From NCBI GenBank assembly GCA_035544215.1, contig DATKHY010000007.1, positions 372,001-436,000 of the forward strand: a DNA stretch of 64,000 nt, written 5' to 3'. This document shows positions 51,574 through 59,447 of the stretch, one piece after another. Under the pieces are notes generated by a model. The model was not told the origin of the DNA and did not search any database. It saw only the letters and a list, made by a program, of their open reading frames with translations. Origin of the DNA: Candidatus Binatia bacterium (GTDB taxonomy: Bacteria > Vulcanimicrobiota > Vulcanimicrobiia > Vulcanimicrobiales > Vulcanimicrobiaceae). Position numbers and translations under genes: made by a program. Within the stretch, counting starts at the first letter, position 1, and every line of letters starts with the position of its first letter.

Positions 51574-52110
51574 ATGGTAAAAAGAGCCGCCTTACTCCTG
51601 GCCGGCGTCGTCCTCTTGGCCGAGGCGCCGGTGCCCCGTAGCGAGATCGCCTCGCGGACGTTTCTCGTCGGTACGTGGCGCTGCAGCTTCACCGTCGGCG
51701 ACGAGGCCGGGAACTACTCGACGATGTGGTCTCGCATTCTTGACGGGCGATGGCTACGGCAGACGTTCGACCAACCCAAGCAGGCACGCGCGCCTCGGTT
51801 CCAGGGCGAGTTCCTCGTCGGTTACGATCCGGATCGGCGACAATGGGTCCGCTTCGGGGCGGTGAGCACGGGGCAGTACTTCGCGATGCGCATGGTCGAC
51901 GACGGTGCGGGCGGGTGGAACGTTACGTACGTGAGCCTCTTCGGGCGCGGGCGATCTTTGCCGTCGACGGGCTACGATGCGCGGTTCGTCCGCAAGAGCG
52001 ACACGCTGTACACGATCGACGGCCCAACCTACCCGAACGCAGAGAACGTGACCGTGACCGAGCATCACGTGTGTCACAAGATCGTCAGTCTGCCCCGTCC
52101 GATCTCGTAG
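51574..52110 (+). CDS. Secreted DUF1579/lipocalin-like protein
   Basis: The 178-residue product has a signal peptide (VKRAALLLAGVVLLAEA) and then a calycin-like domain: TFLVGTWRCSFTVGDEAGNY, DGRWLRQTFDQPKQ, EFLVGYDPDRRQWVRFG and TVTEHHVCHK. The pattern 'GTWxC ... R(W/Q)xRQxF ... DPxxxxW' resembles DUF1579-type proteins and the degraded gene at 16440. It is divergent from the CadC-like regulator, so it may be that regulator's target. Confidence 0.6.
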   Translation: MVKRAALLLAGVVLLAEAPVPRSEIASRTFLVGTWRCSFTVGDEAGNYSTMWSRILDGRWLRQTFDQPKQARAPRFQGEFLVGYDPDRRQWVRFGAVSTGQYFAMRMVDDGAGGWNVTYVSLFGRGRSLPSTGYDARFVRKSDTLYTIDGPTYPNAENVTVTEHHVCHKIVSLPRPIS

Positions 52111-53120
52111 TCGGCCATTCCATAATAGATGTCGAACTCGCGCTCACCGATACGATCGATGCCGGTCGGGAACACGACGCGACCGACGGTGCCGTGCAGC
52201 TCGCCGGGTCGCTCGGGAACGAAGAGCGGATCGGGCGATCGAAAAACGATCTGGTCCAAGTGTTGCGCGTCGTGAACCAGCACGCCGGCGCAGTATCGCA
52301 ACAGCTCCGATCCGCGCGGGTGCGCCAGCGCGTCGACACCGTGAATCACGGAAAGCCAACCCTCGGCAACGCGCACCGGCGGCGTACCTGCGCCGACCTT
52401 GACGCTGCCCCAGTTCGCGGGAGGCATCGTAAGGCGGTGCGTTTCGGTGACGGTGCAGAGCGCGCTAAGGTCGGTGCGAACCGCTTCAAGCGGAATGTAG
52501 CCGATCGCGATGCCCTCGCGTTCGGTCGGGGGCAGCGATTCGATCACCGAAAGCGCGGTCTGACCGGATGTGGCGAGCAGCTGGAGCGTCGGGCGATGGT
52601 AGAACGCGAGCGCTTCCACCCCGCTCGGCGAGGTTACGGGTGCGGGAAAGAACGCCGCGTCCTTGTCGGCTAGCGGAGCGCTGCTGCCCTCGAACTGCAT
52701 CAAGCCGAGGCGCTGCCATTGCAGGCCATCTTCGGAGACCGCCGCCGCGACCTCCGGACCGCGTGGACCGTACGCAACGTATGCCATCACGAAACGATCG
52801 AGCGGCTCGACAAACGTGACGCGCGGATCTTCGCACCCGTAGCCGCCCGGCGCGTCTCGGAGTTCGTATGGCGCCTGCGGCTCGAGCGCGTAGCCGCAGA
52901 ACTCGACGTCCAACGAGCCGCCGCTGCGCTCGCGCGCGCGATACGAGCCAATGCGCGAGATATTCCCCGGCGCGACCATCCGCGGATAGATCTGCAGCGT
53001 GCCGTCTCGGAGCCGAGTGCAGGCCGGATTGATAACGCCGAGGCGCTCGGACGGCATCGCGTCGGGGTCGGGCTTGAGCAGGATCCCGGTGCGGCGGAAG
53101 TTCAGGTTATCGAGCGGCAC
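52074..53120 (-). CDS. GH130-family glycoside phosphorylase/hydrolase
   Basis: The 348-residue five-bladed propeller starts at GTG 53120 (MPLDNLNFRRTGILLKPD) and has GYGCEDPRVTFVEPLDRFVM, VAAAVSEDGLQWQRLG and FPTGIDRIGEREFDIYYGMA. The EDPR segment supplies the catalytic Asp of GH130 enzymes, most of which phosphorolyse beta-mannosides. It overlaps kbl by 14 nt, an unexpected partner for threonine degradation. Its own 3' end overlaps the convergent secreted gene by 37 nt. Confidence 0.82.
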   Translation of the reverse strand: MPLDNLNFRRTGILLKPDPDAMPSERLGVINPACTRLRDGTLQIYPRMVAPGNISRIGSYRARERSGGSLDVEFCGYALEPQAPYELRDAPGGYGCEDPRVTFVEPLDRFVMAYVAYGPRGPEVAAAVSEDGLQWQRLGLMQFEGSSAPLADKDAAFFPAPVTSPSGVEALAFYHRPTLQLLATSGQTALSVIESLPPTEREGIAIGYIPLEAVRTDLSALCTVTETHRLTMPPANWGSVKVGAGTPPVRVAEGWLSVIHGVDALAHPRGSELLRYCAGVLVHDAQHLDQIVFRSPDPLFVPERPGELHGTVGRVVFPTGIDRIGEREFDIYYGMADYEIGRGRLTIL

Positions 53121-54312
53121 CTTTGAGCAGCCCCGTCTCCTTCCCGACGTTCTCGAACGCGCGCAGCGCGCGGTCCATTTCGTCCTGCGTGAGCGCCGCG
53201 CTGATCTGCACCCGGATGCGCGCCGTCCCCTCGGGCACGACCGGATAGCCAAACCCGGTGACGAAGACGCCGGCCTTCAGAAGCTTGTCGCTGATCGCGA
53301 TCGCAAACGACGTCTCGCCGACGATGATCGGCACGATCGCGCTCTCGCTCTCGAGCGGCTTGTAGCCGATCCGCTTGAGCCCGTCGCGAAAATAGCGCGT
53401 TTTCTCGCGCAGGCTCTGCACGAGCTCGGGGTGATCGTCCAGATAATCGATGGCGGCCATGGAGCTGCACGCCACGGTCGCGGGAAGCGCGTTCGAAAAC
53501 AGCTGTGGGCGCGATCGCTGGATCAGCGTGTCGATCAGCGCGGCGCTACCGGCGACGAAGCCGCCCGCCGCGCCGCCGAGCGCTTTCCCGAGCGTGCCCG
53601 TGATCACGTCGACCTCACCGGTCAAGCCGTAGTGTTCGATGGTGCCGCGCCCGGTCTCGCCCATCACGCCGGTCCCGTGCGAGTCGTCCACAACGCTGAT
53701 TGCGCCGTACTTCTTGGCGAGCGCGGCGATCTCGGGCAGCTTGGCGAGGTCGCCTTCCATCGAGAAGACTCCGTCGGTAACGATGACGATGGGGAAGCAG
53801 CCCTGCACGCTCTTCAGCTTCTCCTCCAACGCGCCCATGTCGCCGTGCTTGAAGCGCTCGCGCCGCGCCTTCGATGCGAGCCGAACGCCGTCGATGATCG
53901 AGGCGTGATTGAGCTCGTCGGATACAATCGCCGAGCCTTCGTCGCAGATCGTCGGGAAGAGTCCGGTGTTGGCGTTCCAGCACGAGACGTACGTAAGGGC
54001 CGCCTCCAGCCCCAAAAATTTGGCGATGCGGTCCTCGAGTACACGATGCACGTCGAACGTTCCGCAGATGAAGCGCACCGACGCCGTGCCCGCGCCGTAC
54101 TTGTCGAGCCCGAACTTCCCGGCCTCGACGACCTCCGGCTGATCCGCAAGGCCGAGATAGTTGTTGCTGGACAGCACGATGACGTCGCCGGCCTCCTCCA
54201 TGTGCACCTCGGGCGCCATCGGGGTCGTCAAGTGACGCAGGTGCTTGTAGGTTCCGGCCTTTTTGAGCGCATCGAGGTCGTCTCGCAGCTTCGCTTCGAA
54301 CGCTGAACTCAC
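53107..54312 (-). CDS. kbl: Glycine C-acetyltransferase (2-amino-3-ketobutyrate CoA ligase)
   Basis: The 401-residue PLP enzyme splits 2-amino-3-ketobutyrate with CoA into glycine and acetyl-CoA. Motifs: SSNNYLGLADQPEV, DELNHASIIDGVRLA, VVDDSHGTGVMGETGRG and the PLP lysine in TGTLGKALGGAAGG. It starts at GTG 54312, 10 nt after AAGGAGA, overlapping the tdh stop (GTGA). This tdh-kbl pairing defines the threonine dehydrogenase route. Confidence 0.94.
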   Translation of the reverse strand: MSSAFEAKLRDDLDALKKAGTYKHLRHLTTPMAPEVHMEEAGDVIVLSSNNYLGLADQPEVVEAGKFGLDKYGAGTASVRFICGTFDVHRVLEDRIAKFLGLEAALTYVSCWNANTGLFPTICDEGSAIVSDELNHASIIDGVRLASKARRERFKHGDMGALEEKLKSVQGCFPIVIVTDGVFSMEGDLAKLPEIAALAKKYGAISVVDDSHGTGVMGETGRGTIEHYGLTGEVDVITGTLGKALGGAAGGFVAGSAALIDTLIQRSRPQLFSNALPATVACSSMAAIDYLDDHPELVQSLREKTRYFRDGLKRIGYKPLESESAIVPIIVGETSFAIAISDKLLKAGVFVTGFGYPVVPEGTARIRVQISAALTQDEMDRALRAFENVGKETGLLKGAAR

Positions 54313-55367
54313 TTTGCAACGTCTCCTTTGAAGTCGAGTACGATCTTGGCCGCCTCGCCCTTGTCTGTCAGTTCGAATGCGTGCTGGAACTGATCGTACG
54401 GTAACACGTGGGTGATGATCGCCCGCGGGTCCACTCGCCCGCTCTTGACGAGCGCTTCCGTCTGGTACCACGTCTCGAACATGCGCCGGCCGTTGATGCC
54501 GAGCACCGTGAGGCCCTTGAAGATGATTCGCTCGGCGAGATTCAGACTCACGTCGCCTGACGGAATGCCGAGAAGCGCGGCGGTTCCTCCGTTACGCAGC
54601 AGCTGCAAACCCTGATCGATCGCTGCGGCGTTGCCGGACATCTCGAGCAGCACGTCCACGCCGTCGCCGCGGGTTCGCTCGCGAATCTCCGTGACGAGTC
54701 CAGGCTGCGTCGCCAGAAACGTCGCGTCGGCGCCGAGGCGCTGGGCGAGCTCGAGCTTGGCCGGATTTACGTCGATCGCGTAAACGGCCGTGGCGCCGGC
54801 TGCGCGCGCCACCGCGACGGCCATCAGCCCGATCGAGCCCACACCGGTGATCGCCACACTCTTGACGCTGACGCCTGCGGCCATCACGGTGTGGACGGCG
54901 TTGCCGAGCGGATCGAAGATCGCGGCATACACGTCGGGAATCGCGGGATCGAGACGCCACACGTTGTACTCGGGAATGGCGACGTACTCCGCGAAAGCGC
55001 CGTCACGGTCCACGCCGATGATCTCGACGTGTTCGCAGATATGCGCCTGTCCGGTGCGGCAGAGCAGACACGTCAGGTCCACTATGTGACCTTCGGCAGA
55101 CACGCGCTCGCCCACACGCACGGAGCGCACGGCGTCGCCGACGGCCGCGACGGTTCCCATGAACTCATGCCCGATGACTCGCGGTGGCTTAATCCGTTGC
55201 CGCGCCCAGCTGTCCCAGTTGTAAATGTGAAGATCCGTGCCGCAGAGCCCCGCCTTTTCGACGCGGACTAGGACGTCAGTGGGCCCGATCGACGGTACCG
55301 GCACATCGGTCAACACAAAGCCGGGCTCGGGACCCGGCTTGACGAGCGCGCGCATCGAGGAAGCCAT
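54309..55367 (-). CDS. tdh: L-threonine 3-dehydrogenase
   Basis: The 352-residue zinc alcohol dehydrogenase-family enzyme has GLCGTDLHIYNWDSW (catalytic Cys), GHEFMGTVAAVG, the Rossmann motif GVGSIGLMAVAVARAAG, and GINGRRMFETWYQ, typical of Tdh. In the structural-zinc lobe, GHIVDLTCLLCRTG places Asp where the first Cys is usual, leaving three Cys. ATG 55367 is preferred; a GTG six codons upstream is possible. It follows cysA by 43 nt and could share its transcript. Confidence 0.9.
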   Translation of the reverse strand: MASSMRALVKPGPEPGFVLTDVPVPSIGPTDVLVRVEKAGLCGTDLHIYNWDSWARQRIKPPRVIGHEFMGTVAAVGDAVRSVRVGERVSAEGHIVDLTCLLCRTGQAHICEHVEIIGVDRDGAFAEYVAIPEYNVWRLDPAIPDVYAAIFDPLGNAVHTVMAAGVSVKSVAITGVGSIGLMAVAVARAAGATAVYAIDVNPAKLELAQRLGADATFLATQPGLVTEIRERTRGDGVDVLLEMSGNAAAIDQGLQLLRNGGTAALLGIPSGDVSLNLAERIIFKGLTVLGINGRRMFETWYQTEALVKSGRVDPRAIITHVLPYDQFQHAFELTDKGEAAKIVLDFKGDVAK

Positions 55368-55410
55368 GACGGCGCGGTATTTCACTCGCGCGAGGGGAAA
55401 CCCCCGCGCG

Positions 55411-56448
55411 CTAGACCGCTTGCTGGTCCGTCGTAAAGACCGCGAGATCCCGCGGCGTGATGAAGACTTCCTCGCCGCTTCGTAGCGCGAGGGCGCGGAA
55501 ACGCTCCGGCGCCATCTCGACCCGAACAGGCGCGCCCCACTCCGTCACCGCCTCGACCTTCACGACCGGCCCCGCCGCATTGATATGCTTCGTAATCGCA
55601 CGGAAATAGTTGGCGCCCTGCGGCTGACGCGCGACGTCCAACGCGTGTGGGCGCACGAAGACGAGGTGACCGGTCGCCTCCGGGTTGATCTGCGGCGTTC
55701 CGTTCTCGATGCGCCCGTGGAAGAGGTTGACGTTTCCCAAGAAGTTGTAGACGAACGAGCTCGCCGGGTGATGATAGACCTCGTCCGGGCTCCCGACCTG
55801 CTCGATTCTCCCGCCGTTCATCACGGCGACCTGATCGGAGACCTCGAGCGCTTCCTCTTGATCGTGCGTCACGAAGACGCTGGTGACCCCGACCTCGTCG
55901 TGCAGCTGACGCAGCCACCGGCGCAACTCCAAGCGAACCTTTGCGTCGAGCGCGCCAAAGGGCTCGTCCAGCAGCAGCACGCTCGGCTCGACCGCGAGCG
56001 CGCGTGCCAGCGCCACGCGCTGACGCTGGCCGCCGGAGAGCTGCGACGGATAGCGCCCGGCCTGGTTCCGCAGGGCGATCAGCTCGAGCAGCTCCGAGAC
56101 GCGCTCGCGAATACGCTGCGCACTTGGGCGCGTGCGCCGCGGGCGGACACGCAGACCAAACGCGATGTTCTCGAAGACGGTCATGTGACGGAAAAGTGCG
56201 TAGTGCTGAAACACGAAGCCGACTCGCCGCTCGCGCGCGGTGCGCTTGCTGAAATCCTCGCCGTCGAACTGCACGATGCCGGAGTCCGCGATCTCCAGCC
56301 CCGCGATGATGCGTAGCAGCGTCGTCTTGCCCGAGCCCGATGGGCCGAGGAGGGCGACGAGCCGCCCGCTCGGGATCTCCAGGTCAACGCGATCGAGAGC
56401 CGTGAAGTTTCCAAAGCGCTTCGTGATGTTCTTGACCGCAATGCTCAT
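55411..56448 (-). CDS. cysA: Sulfate/thiosulfate ABC transporter ATP-binding protein
   Basis: The 345-residue ATPase has Walker [15 protein letters not shown], signature [16 protein letters not shown], Walker [14 protein letters not shown] and the switch His in [11 protein letters not shown], plus a C-terminal regulatory TOBE-like domain ([12 protein letters not shown]). It drives sulfate import with CysT and CysW. ATG overlaps the cysW stop. The frame upstream to 56901 is an artefact over cysW. Confidence 0.93.
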   Translation of the reverse strand: MSIAVKNITKRFGNFTALDRVDLEIPSGRLVALLGPSGSGKTTLLRIIAGLEIADSGIVQFDGEDFSKRTARERRVGFVFQHYALFRHMTVFENIAFGLRVRPRRTRPSAQRIRERVSELLELIALRNQAGRYPSQLSGGQRQRVALARALAVEPSVLLLDEPFGALDAKVRLELRRWLRQLHDEVGVTSVFVTHDQEEALEVSDQVAVMNGGRIEQVGSPDEVYHHPASSFVYNFLGNVNLFHGRIENGTPQINPEATGHLVFVRPHALDVARQPQGANYFRAITKHINAAGPVVKVEAVTEWGAPVRVEMAPERFRALALRSGEEVFITPRDLAVFTTDQQAV

Positions 56449-57302
56449 GCCACGTGGCCTCCGCGCGTGCCGACGCGCCATTCGACGAAACTCTTGATGA
56501 TCAGCGTTGCGAGTGCCAGGAGTGTCAAGAGCGAGGCGACGGCGAATGCCGGAACGAATTGATAGTCGTTGTAGAGAACTTCGATTTGTAAAGGCATCGT
56601 ATTCGTGAGGCCGCGGATATGCCCGGAGACGACGCTGACCGCCCCAAACTCGCCCATCGCGCGAGCGTTGCACAGAATCACACCGTAGAGCAGCGCCCAC
56701 TTGACGTTCGGCAGCGTTACTTTCAAGAACGTCTGCCAGCCGCCGGCACCAAGGGTCAGCGCGGCTTCCTCCTCGTCGTTCCCCTGCGCCGCCATCAGCG
56801 GAAGCAGCTCTCGGGCGATGAACGGAAACGTTACGAAGATCGTGACGAGGACGATGCCCGGAACCGCGAAAATGACGTGGACGTCGTGCGCCGTCAACCA
56901 CGGGCCCATGACGCCCTGGGCGCCGAAGAGGAGCACGTAGACCAGGCCGGCCACGACGGGCGAGACCGAGAACGGCAGGTCGATCAGCGCGATCAAGAGC
57001 GTCTTGCCGAAGAACTCGAACTTACCGATCGCCCACGCGGCGCATACGCCGAAGACGAGGTTCGCCGGAACGGCAATCGCGACCGCCAGGAGCGTCAGCC
57101 GAATCGCCGCCAGGCTGTCGGAGTCACGGAAACTCGCGAAGTACGCCGCGATTCCCTGACCAAAAGCGGCGGTGAAGATGATGGCGAGCGGCGACAGCAG
57201 GAACGCCCCGAGAAAGACCACGGTCGCCACGATCAGCGCGCGGCGCACGGTCGCCGATTCGCCGACGGCGGGCGCCCGCCCGAGCGGAATCGTCCCTACC
57301 AT
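56445..57302 (-). CDS. cysW: Sulfate ABC transporter permease CysW
   Basis: The 285-residue permease has six membrane helices. It carries the ABC-interaction (EAA) loop [23 protein letters not shown], shared with Cys[19 protein letters not shown] and [20 protein letters not shown] are typical CysW segments. Start ATG 57302 lies 2 nt before the stop of the small ORF in the gap to cysT, so translation is coupled through that ORF. Confidence 0.93.
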   Translation of the reverse strand: MVGTIPLGRAPAVGESATVRRALIVATVVFLGAFLLSPLAIIFTAAFGQGIAAYFASFRDSDSLAAIRLTLLAVAIAVPANLVFGVCAAWAIGKFEFFGKTLLIALIDLPFSVSPVVAGLVYVLLFGAQGVMGPWLTAHDVHVIFAVPGIVLVTIFVTFPFIARELLPLMAAQGNDEEEAALTLGAGGWQTFLKVTLPNVKWALLYGVILCNARAMGEFGAVSVVSGHIRGLTNTMPLQIEVLYNDYQFVPAFAVASLLTLLALATLIIKSFVEWRVGTRGGHVA

Positions 57303-57400
57303 AGATAGTTCGACGACAGTGAAGCCACGATGAGCAGCGCGGTTAACGAGAGCGGCGACGTAATCGGCTTGTCGCGATGGGACTTAGCTTTCGACCGCAT
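57296..57400 (-). CDS. 34-residue small membrane protein between cysT and cysW
   Basis: [20 protein letters not shown] followed by a hydrophobic stretch [14 protein letters not shown] looks like a single-pass membrane peptide with a basic cytoplasmic head. GAGG lies 7 nt before its ATG, which overlaps the cysT stop (TAATG). Its stop overlaps the start region of cysW (ATGGTAG). Such tight placement argues for real translation, for example as an accessory subunit or a coupling leader. Confidence 0.6.
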   Translation of the reverse strand: MRSKAKSHRDKPITSPLSLTALLIVASLSSNYLW

Positions 57401-58284
57401 TATGGCGCCTCGATGAGCGGCCGAAGCGAGGGAGCAGCGACGGTCTCTCGACCCTCCCGCCGAGTGCTCCATCGTTGCATCATGTTGATGGCAAGGAGAA
57501 AAACGAACGAAACGATCAGCATGACGACCGCGATCGCCGTCGCCCCGCTGTAATCGTACTCCTCGAGCTTTGTAACGATGAGCAGCGGGGCTATCTCGGT
57601 TCTCATCGGCATATTGCCGGCAATGAAGATTACGGAACCGTACTCGCCGACGCCGCGCGCGAACGCCAAAGCAAAACCGGTGAGCGCCGCTGGAAAGATC
57701 CCGGGATAGAGCACGCGCGCGAACGTCTGCCACCGGTCGGCGCCGAGGCTAGCGGCGGCTTCTTCCAGTTCCTTGTCGAGATCTTCGAGGACTGGTTGCA
57801 CCGTTCGCACAACAAACGGCAGCCCGACGAACGTCAGAGCGACGACTACGCCCAAACGCGTAAACGCGACGTGAACGCCGGCCGACGCCAGCGGCGATCC
57901 GAACCATCCGTTTGGCGCGTAGAGCGTCGTCAGGGCGATTCCCGCCACCGCGGTTGGCAGCGCGAACGGTAGATCGACGAGCGCGTCGAGGATACGTTTG
58001 AACGGAAAACTGTAGCGCACCAGCACCCATGCGACCAGCGTGCCGAACGCAAAGTTGAGCGCCGCGGCGATCAGCGCGGCCCCGAAGCTCAGGCCATACG
58101 CCGCGAGTGCCCGCGGCGTTAGGACGGCGCGCCAGAACTCGTGCCACCCGAGCTTCGACGTCTCGACGAATGTCGCCGAGAGCGGAATCAGCACGATCAG
58201 CGATAGGTAGAGAATCGTGAAGCCTAGAGTCAACCCGAAGCCCGGGATGATGCTCTGGCGCCGGGCGGAGAGCGCTCGCAACAT
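57400..58284 (-). CDS. cysT: Sulfate ABC transporter permease CysT
   Basis: The 294-residue permease has about six helices. ALVDLPFALPTAVAGIALT and LEDLDKELEEAAASLGADRW (EAA loop), with GVGEYGSVIFIAGNMPMRTE, identify CysT. The ATG at 58284 is two codons inside a TTG that overlaps the sbp stop (TTGA). It pairs with CysW to form the channel. Confidence 0.93.
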   Translation of the reverse strand: MLRALSARRQSIIPGFGLTLGFTILYLSLIVLIPLSATFVETSKLGWHEFWRAVLTPRALAAYGLSFGAALIAAALNFAFGTLVAWVLVRYSFPFKRILDALVDLPFALPTAVAGIALTTLYAPNGWFGSPLASAGVHVAFTRLGVVVALTFVGLPFVVRTVQPVLEDLDKELEEAAASLGADRWQTFARVLYPGIFPAALTGFALAFARGVGEYGSVIFIAGNMPMRTEIAPLLIVTKLEEYDYSGATAIAVVMLIVSFVFLLAINMMQRWSTRREGRETVAAPSLRPLIEAP

Positions 58285-58286
58285 CG

Positions 58287-59294
58287 TCAATGCGTTTGAT
58301 AAATCTGATCGAACACGCCGCCGTCAGCGAAATACGTTTCCTGTGCCCGCCTCCAACCGCCGAACCGGTCGATCGTCACGAGCCGCATCGCCGGGAACTG
58401 CCCGGCGTAGCGCCGCGCTACGGAGGGCAGCCTCGGCCGAAAGTAATGCCGCGCGATGACATCCTGACCAGCGGCCGAGTACAGATAGTGCAGGTACGCC
58501 TCGGCGATCGCGCGCGTCCCCTTCTTGTCAACCACGTTGTCGACGACGGCGACGGGCGGCTCGGCCAGAATGCTCAGGGACGGCCTCACGATCTCGAAGC
58601 GCCCGCGGCCGAGCTTGTTGACCGCGAGCAGCGCGTCGCTCTCCCATGCGATCAAGACGTCGCCGATGCCGCGCTCGACGAAGGTCGTCGTCGAGCCGCG
58701 CGCCCCCGAGTCGAGCACGGGGACGTTCTGATATAGCTTGCCGACGAACGCCTTGGCTGATGCGTCGTTACCGCCGCGCTGCGCGAGCGCGTACGCCCAG
58801 GCCGCGAGGAAGTTCCACCGTGCGCCGCCCGACGTCTTCGGATTGGGCGTAATGACGCCGACTCCGGAACGAACGAGATCGTTCCAATTGCGGATGCGCT
58901 TCGGATTGCCCTGGCGCACGAGAAAGACAATCGTCGACGTGTACGGCGTGCTGTTGTCGGGAAGGCGCGTCTGCCAGTTCGGCGGCAACAGCTTCGCCTT
59001 GTCGGCGATGGCGTCGATATCATATGCGAGAGCCAGCGTGACCACGTCCGCTTGGAGGCCATCGATAACCGCGCGAGCCTGCTTTCCGGAACCGCCGTTG
59101 CTCTGCTGGACGGTCACGCTCTGGCCCGCCTTTGCCTTCCAGTAGCGCGCGAAGACGGCGTTATAGTCGTCGTAGAGCTCGCGCGTCGGATCGTACGAGA
59201 CGTTGAGAATTGTGGCCGGCGGCGCGTCGGCGCGCGCCGACACCGCCGCGCCCAGAATTAGCGCCGCCAGCGCGATGTACGTGGAAGTCCTCAT
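58287..59294 (-). CDS. sbp: Periplasmic sulfate-binding protein
   Basis: The 335-residue protein has a signal peptide ([20 protein letters not shown]) and family motifs [67 protein letters not shown] and AWESDALLA. Sbp delivers sulfate to CysTWA. The start follows GAGGGG embedded in a palindrome, and two conserved promoter motifs lie at 59334-59379. Confidence 0.93.
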   Translation of the reverse strand: MRTSTYIALAALILGAAVSARADAPPATILNVSYDPTRELYDDYNAVFARYWKAKAGQSVTVQQSNGGSGKQARAVIDGLQADVVTLALAYDIDAIADKAKLLPPNWQTRLPDNSTPYTSTIVFLVRQGNPKRIRNWNDLVRSGVGVITPNPKTSGGARWNFLAAWAYALAQRGGNDASAKAFVGKLYQNVPVLDSGARGSTTTFVERGIGDVLIAWESDALLAVNKLGRGRFEIVRPSLSILAEPPVAVVDNVVDKKGTRAIAEAYLHYLYSAAGQDVIARHYFRPRLPSVARRYAGQFPAMRLVTIDRFGGWRRAQETYFADGGVFDQIYQTH

Positions 59295-59333
59295 AACGAG
59301 AAGGGGCCCCTCTTTCGGTTGCGGCAAAAAGTG

Positions 59334-59379
59334 AACTCTAGTCACTTTCGCGGCTTCCGATTTAATAACCTGGGTCACT
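59334..59379 (-). promoter_or_regulatory. Two-part promoter motif upstream of the sulfate operon
   Basis: AACTCTAGTCACTTTC (59334-59349) and TAACCTGGGTCACT (59366-59379) recur upstream of the porin gene at 61575 and 61607. The distance between motif starts is 32 bp in both places, about three helical turns. On the coding strand each half reads TGAC(C/T)NN(A/G)..T, so they are direct repeats of one operator type. A sulfur-responsive regulator is the likely reader. Confidence 0.6.
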
Positions 59380-59385
59380 AAATAG

Positions 59386-59426
59386 GTAAAAAGAGAACCG
59401 CCCAGCGGACCGGCTGGGCGGTTCTC
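59386..59426 (-). terminator. Intrinsic terminator of the porin gene
   Basis: GAGAACCGCCCAGC (59393-59406) and GCTGGGCGGTTCTC (59413-59426) form a 14-bp stem with a 6-nt loop. On the minus strand it is followed by TTTTTA (plus 59387-59392). It lies 21 nt after the porin stop and separates it from sbp. Confidence 0.88.
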
Positions 59427-59447
59427 CCTTCCCTTGCTTAGGAGGCG

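Noticed and set aside
59295-59345. SAM or other riboswitch before the sulfate operon
   Set aside because: The leader from the conserved motif to the ATG is about 40 nt, too short, and no known riboswitch core is visible.
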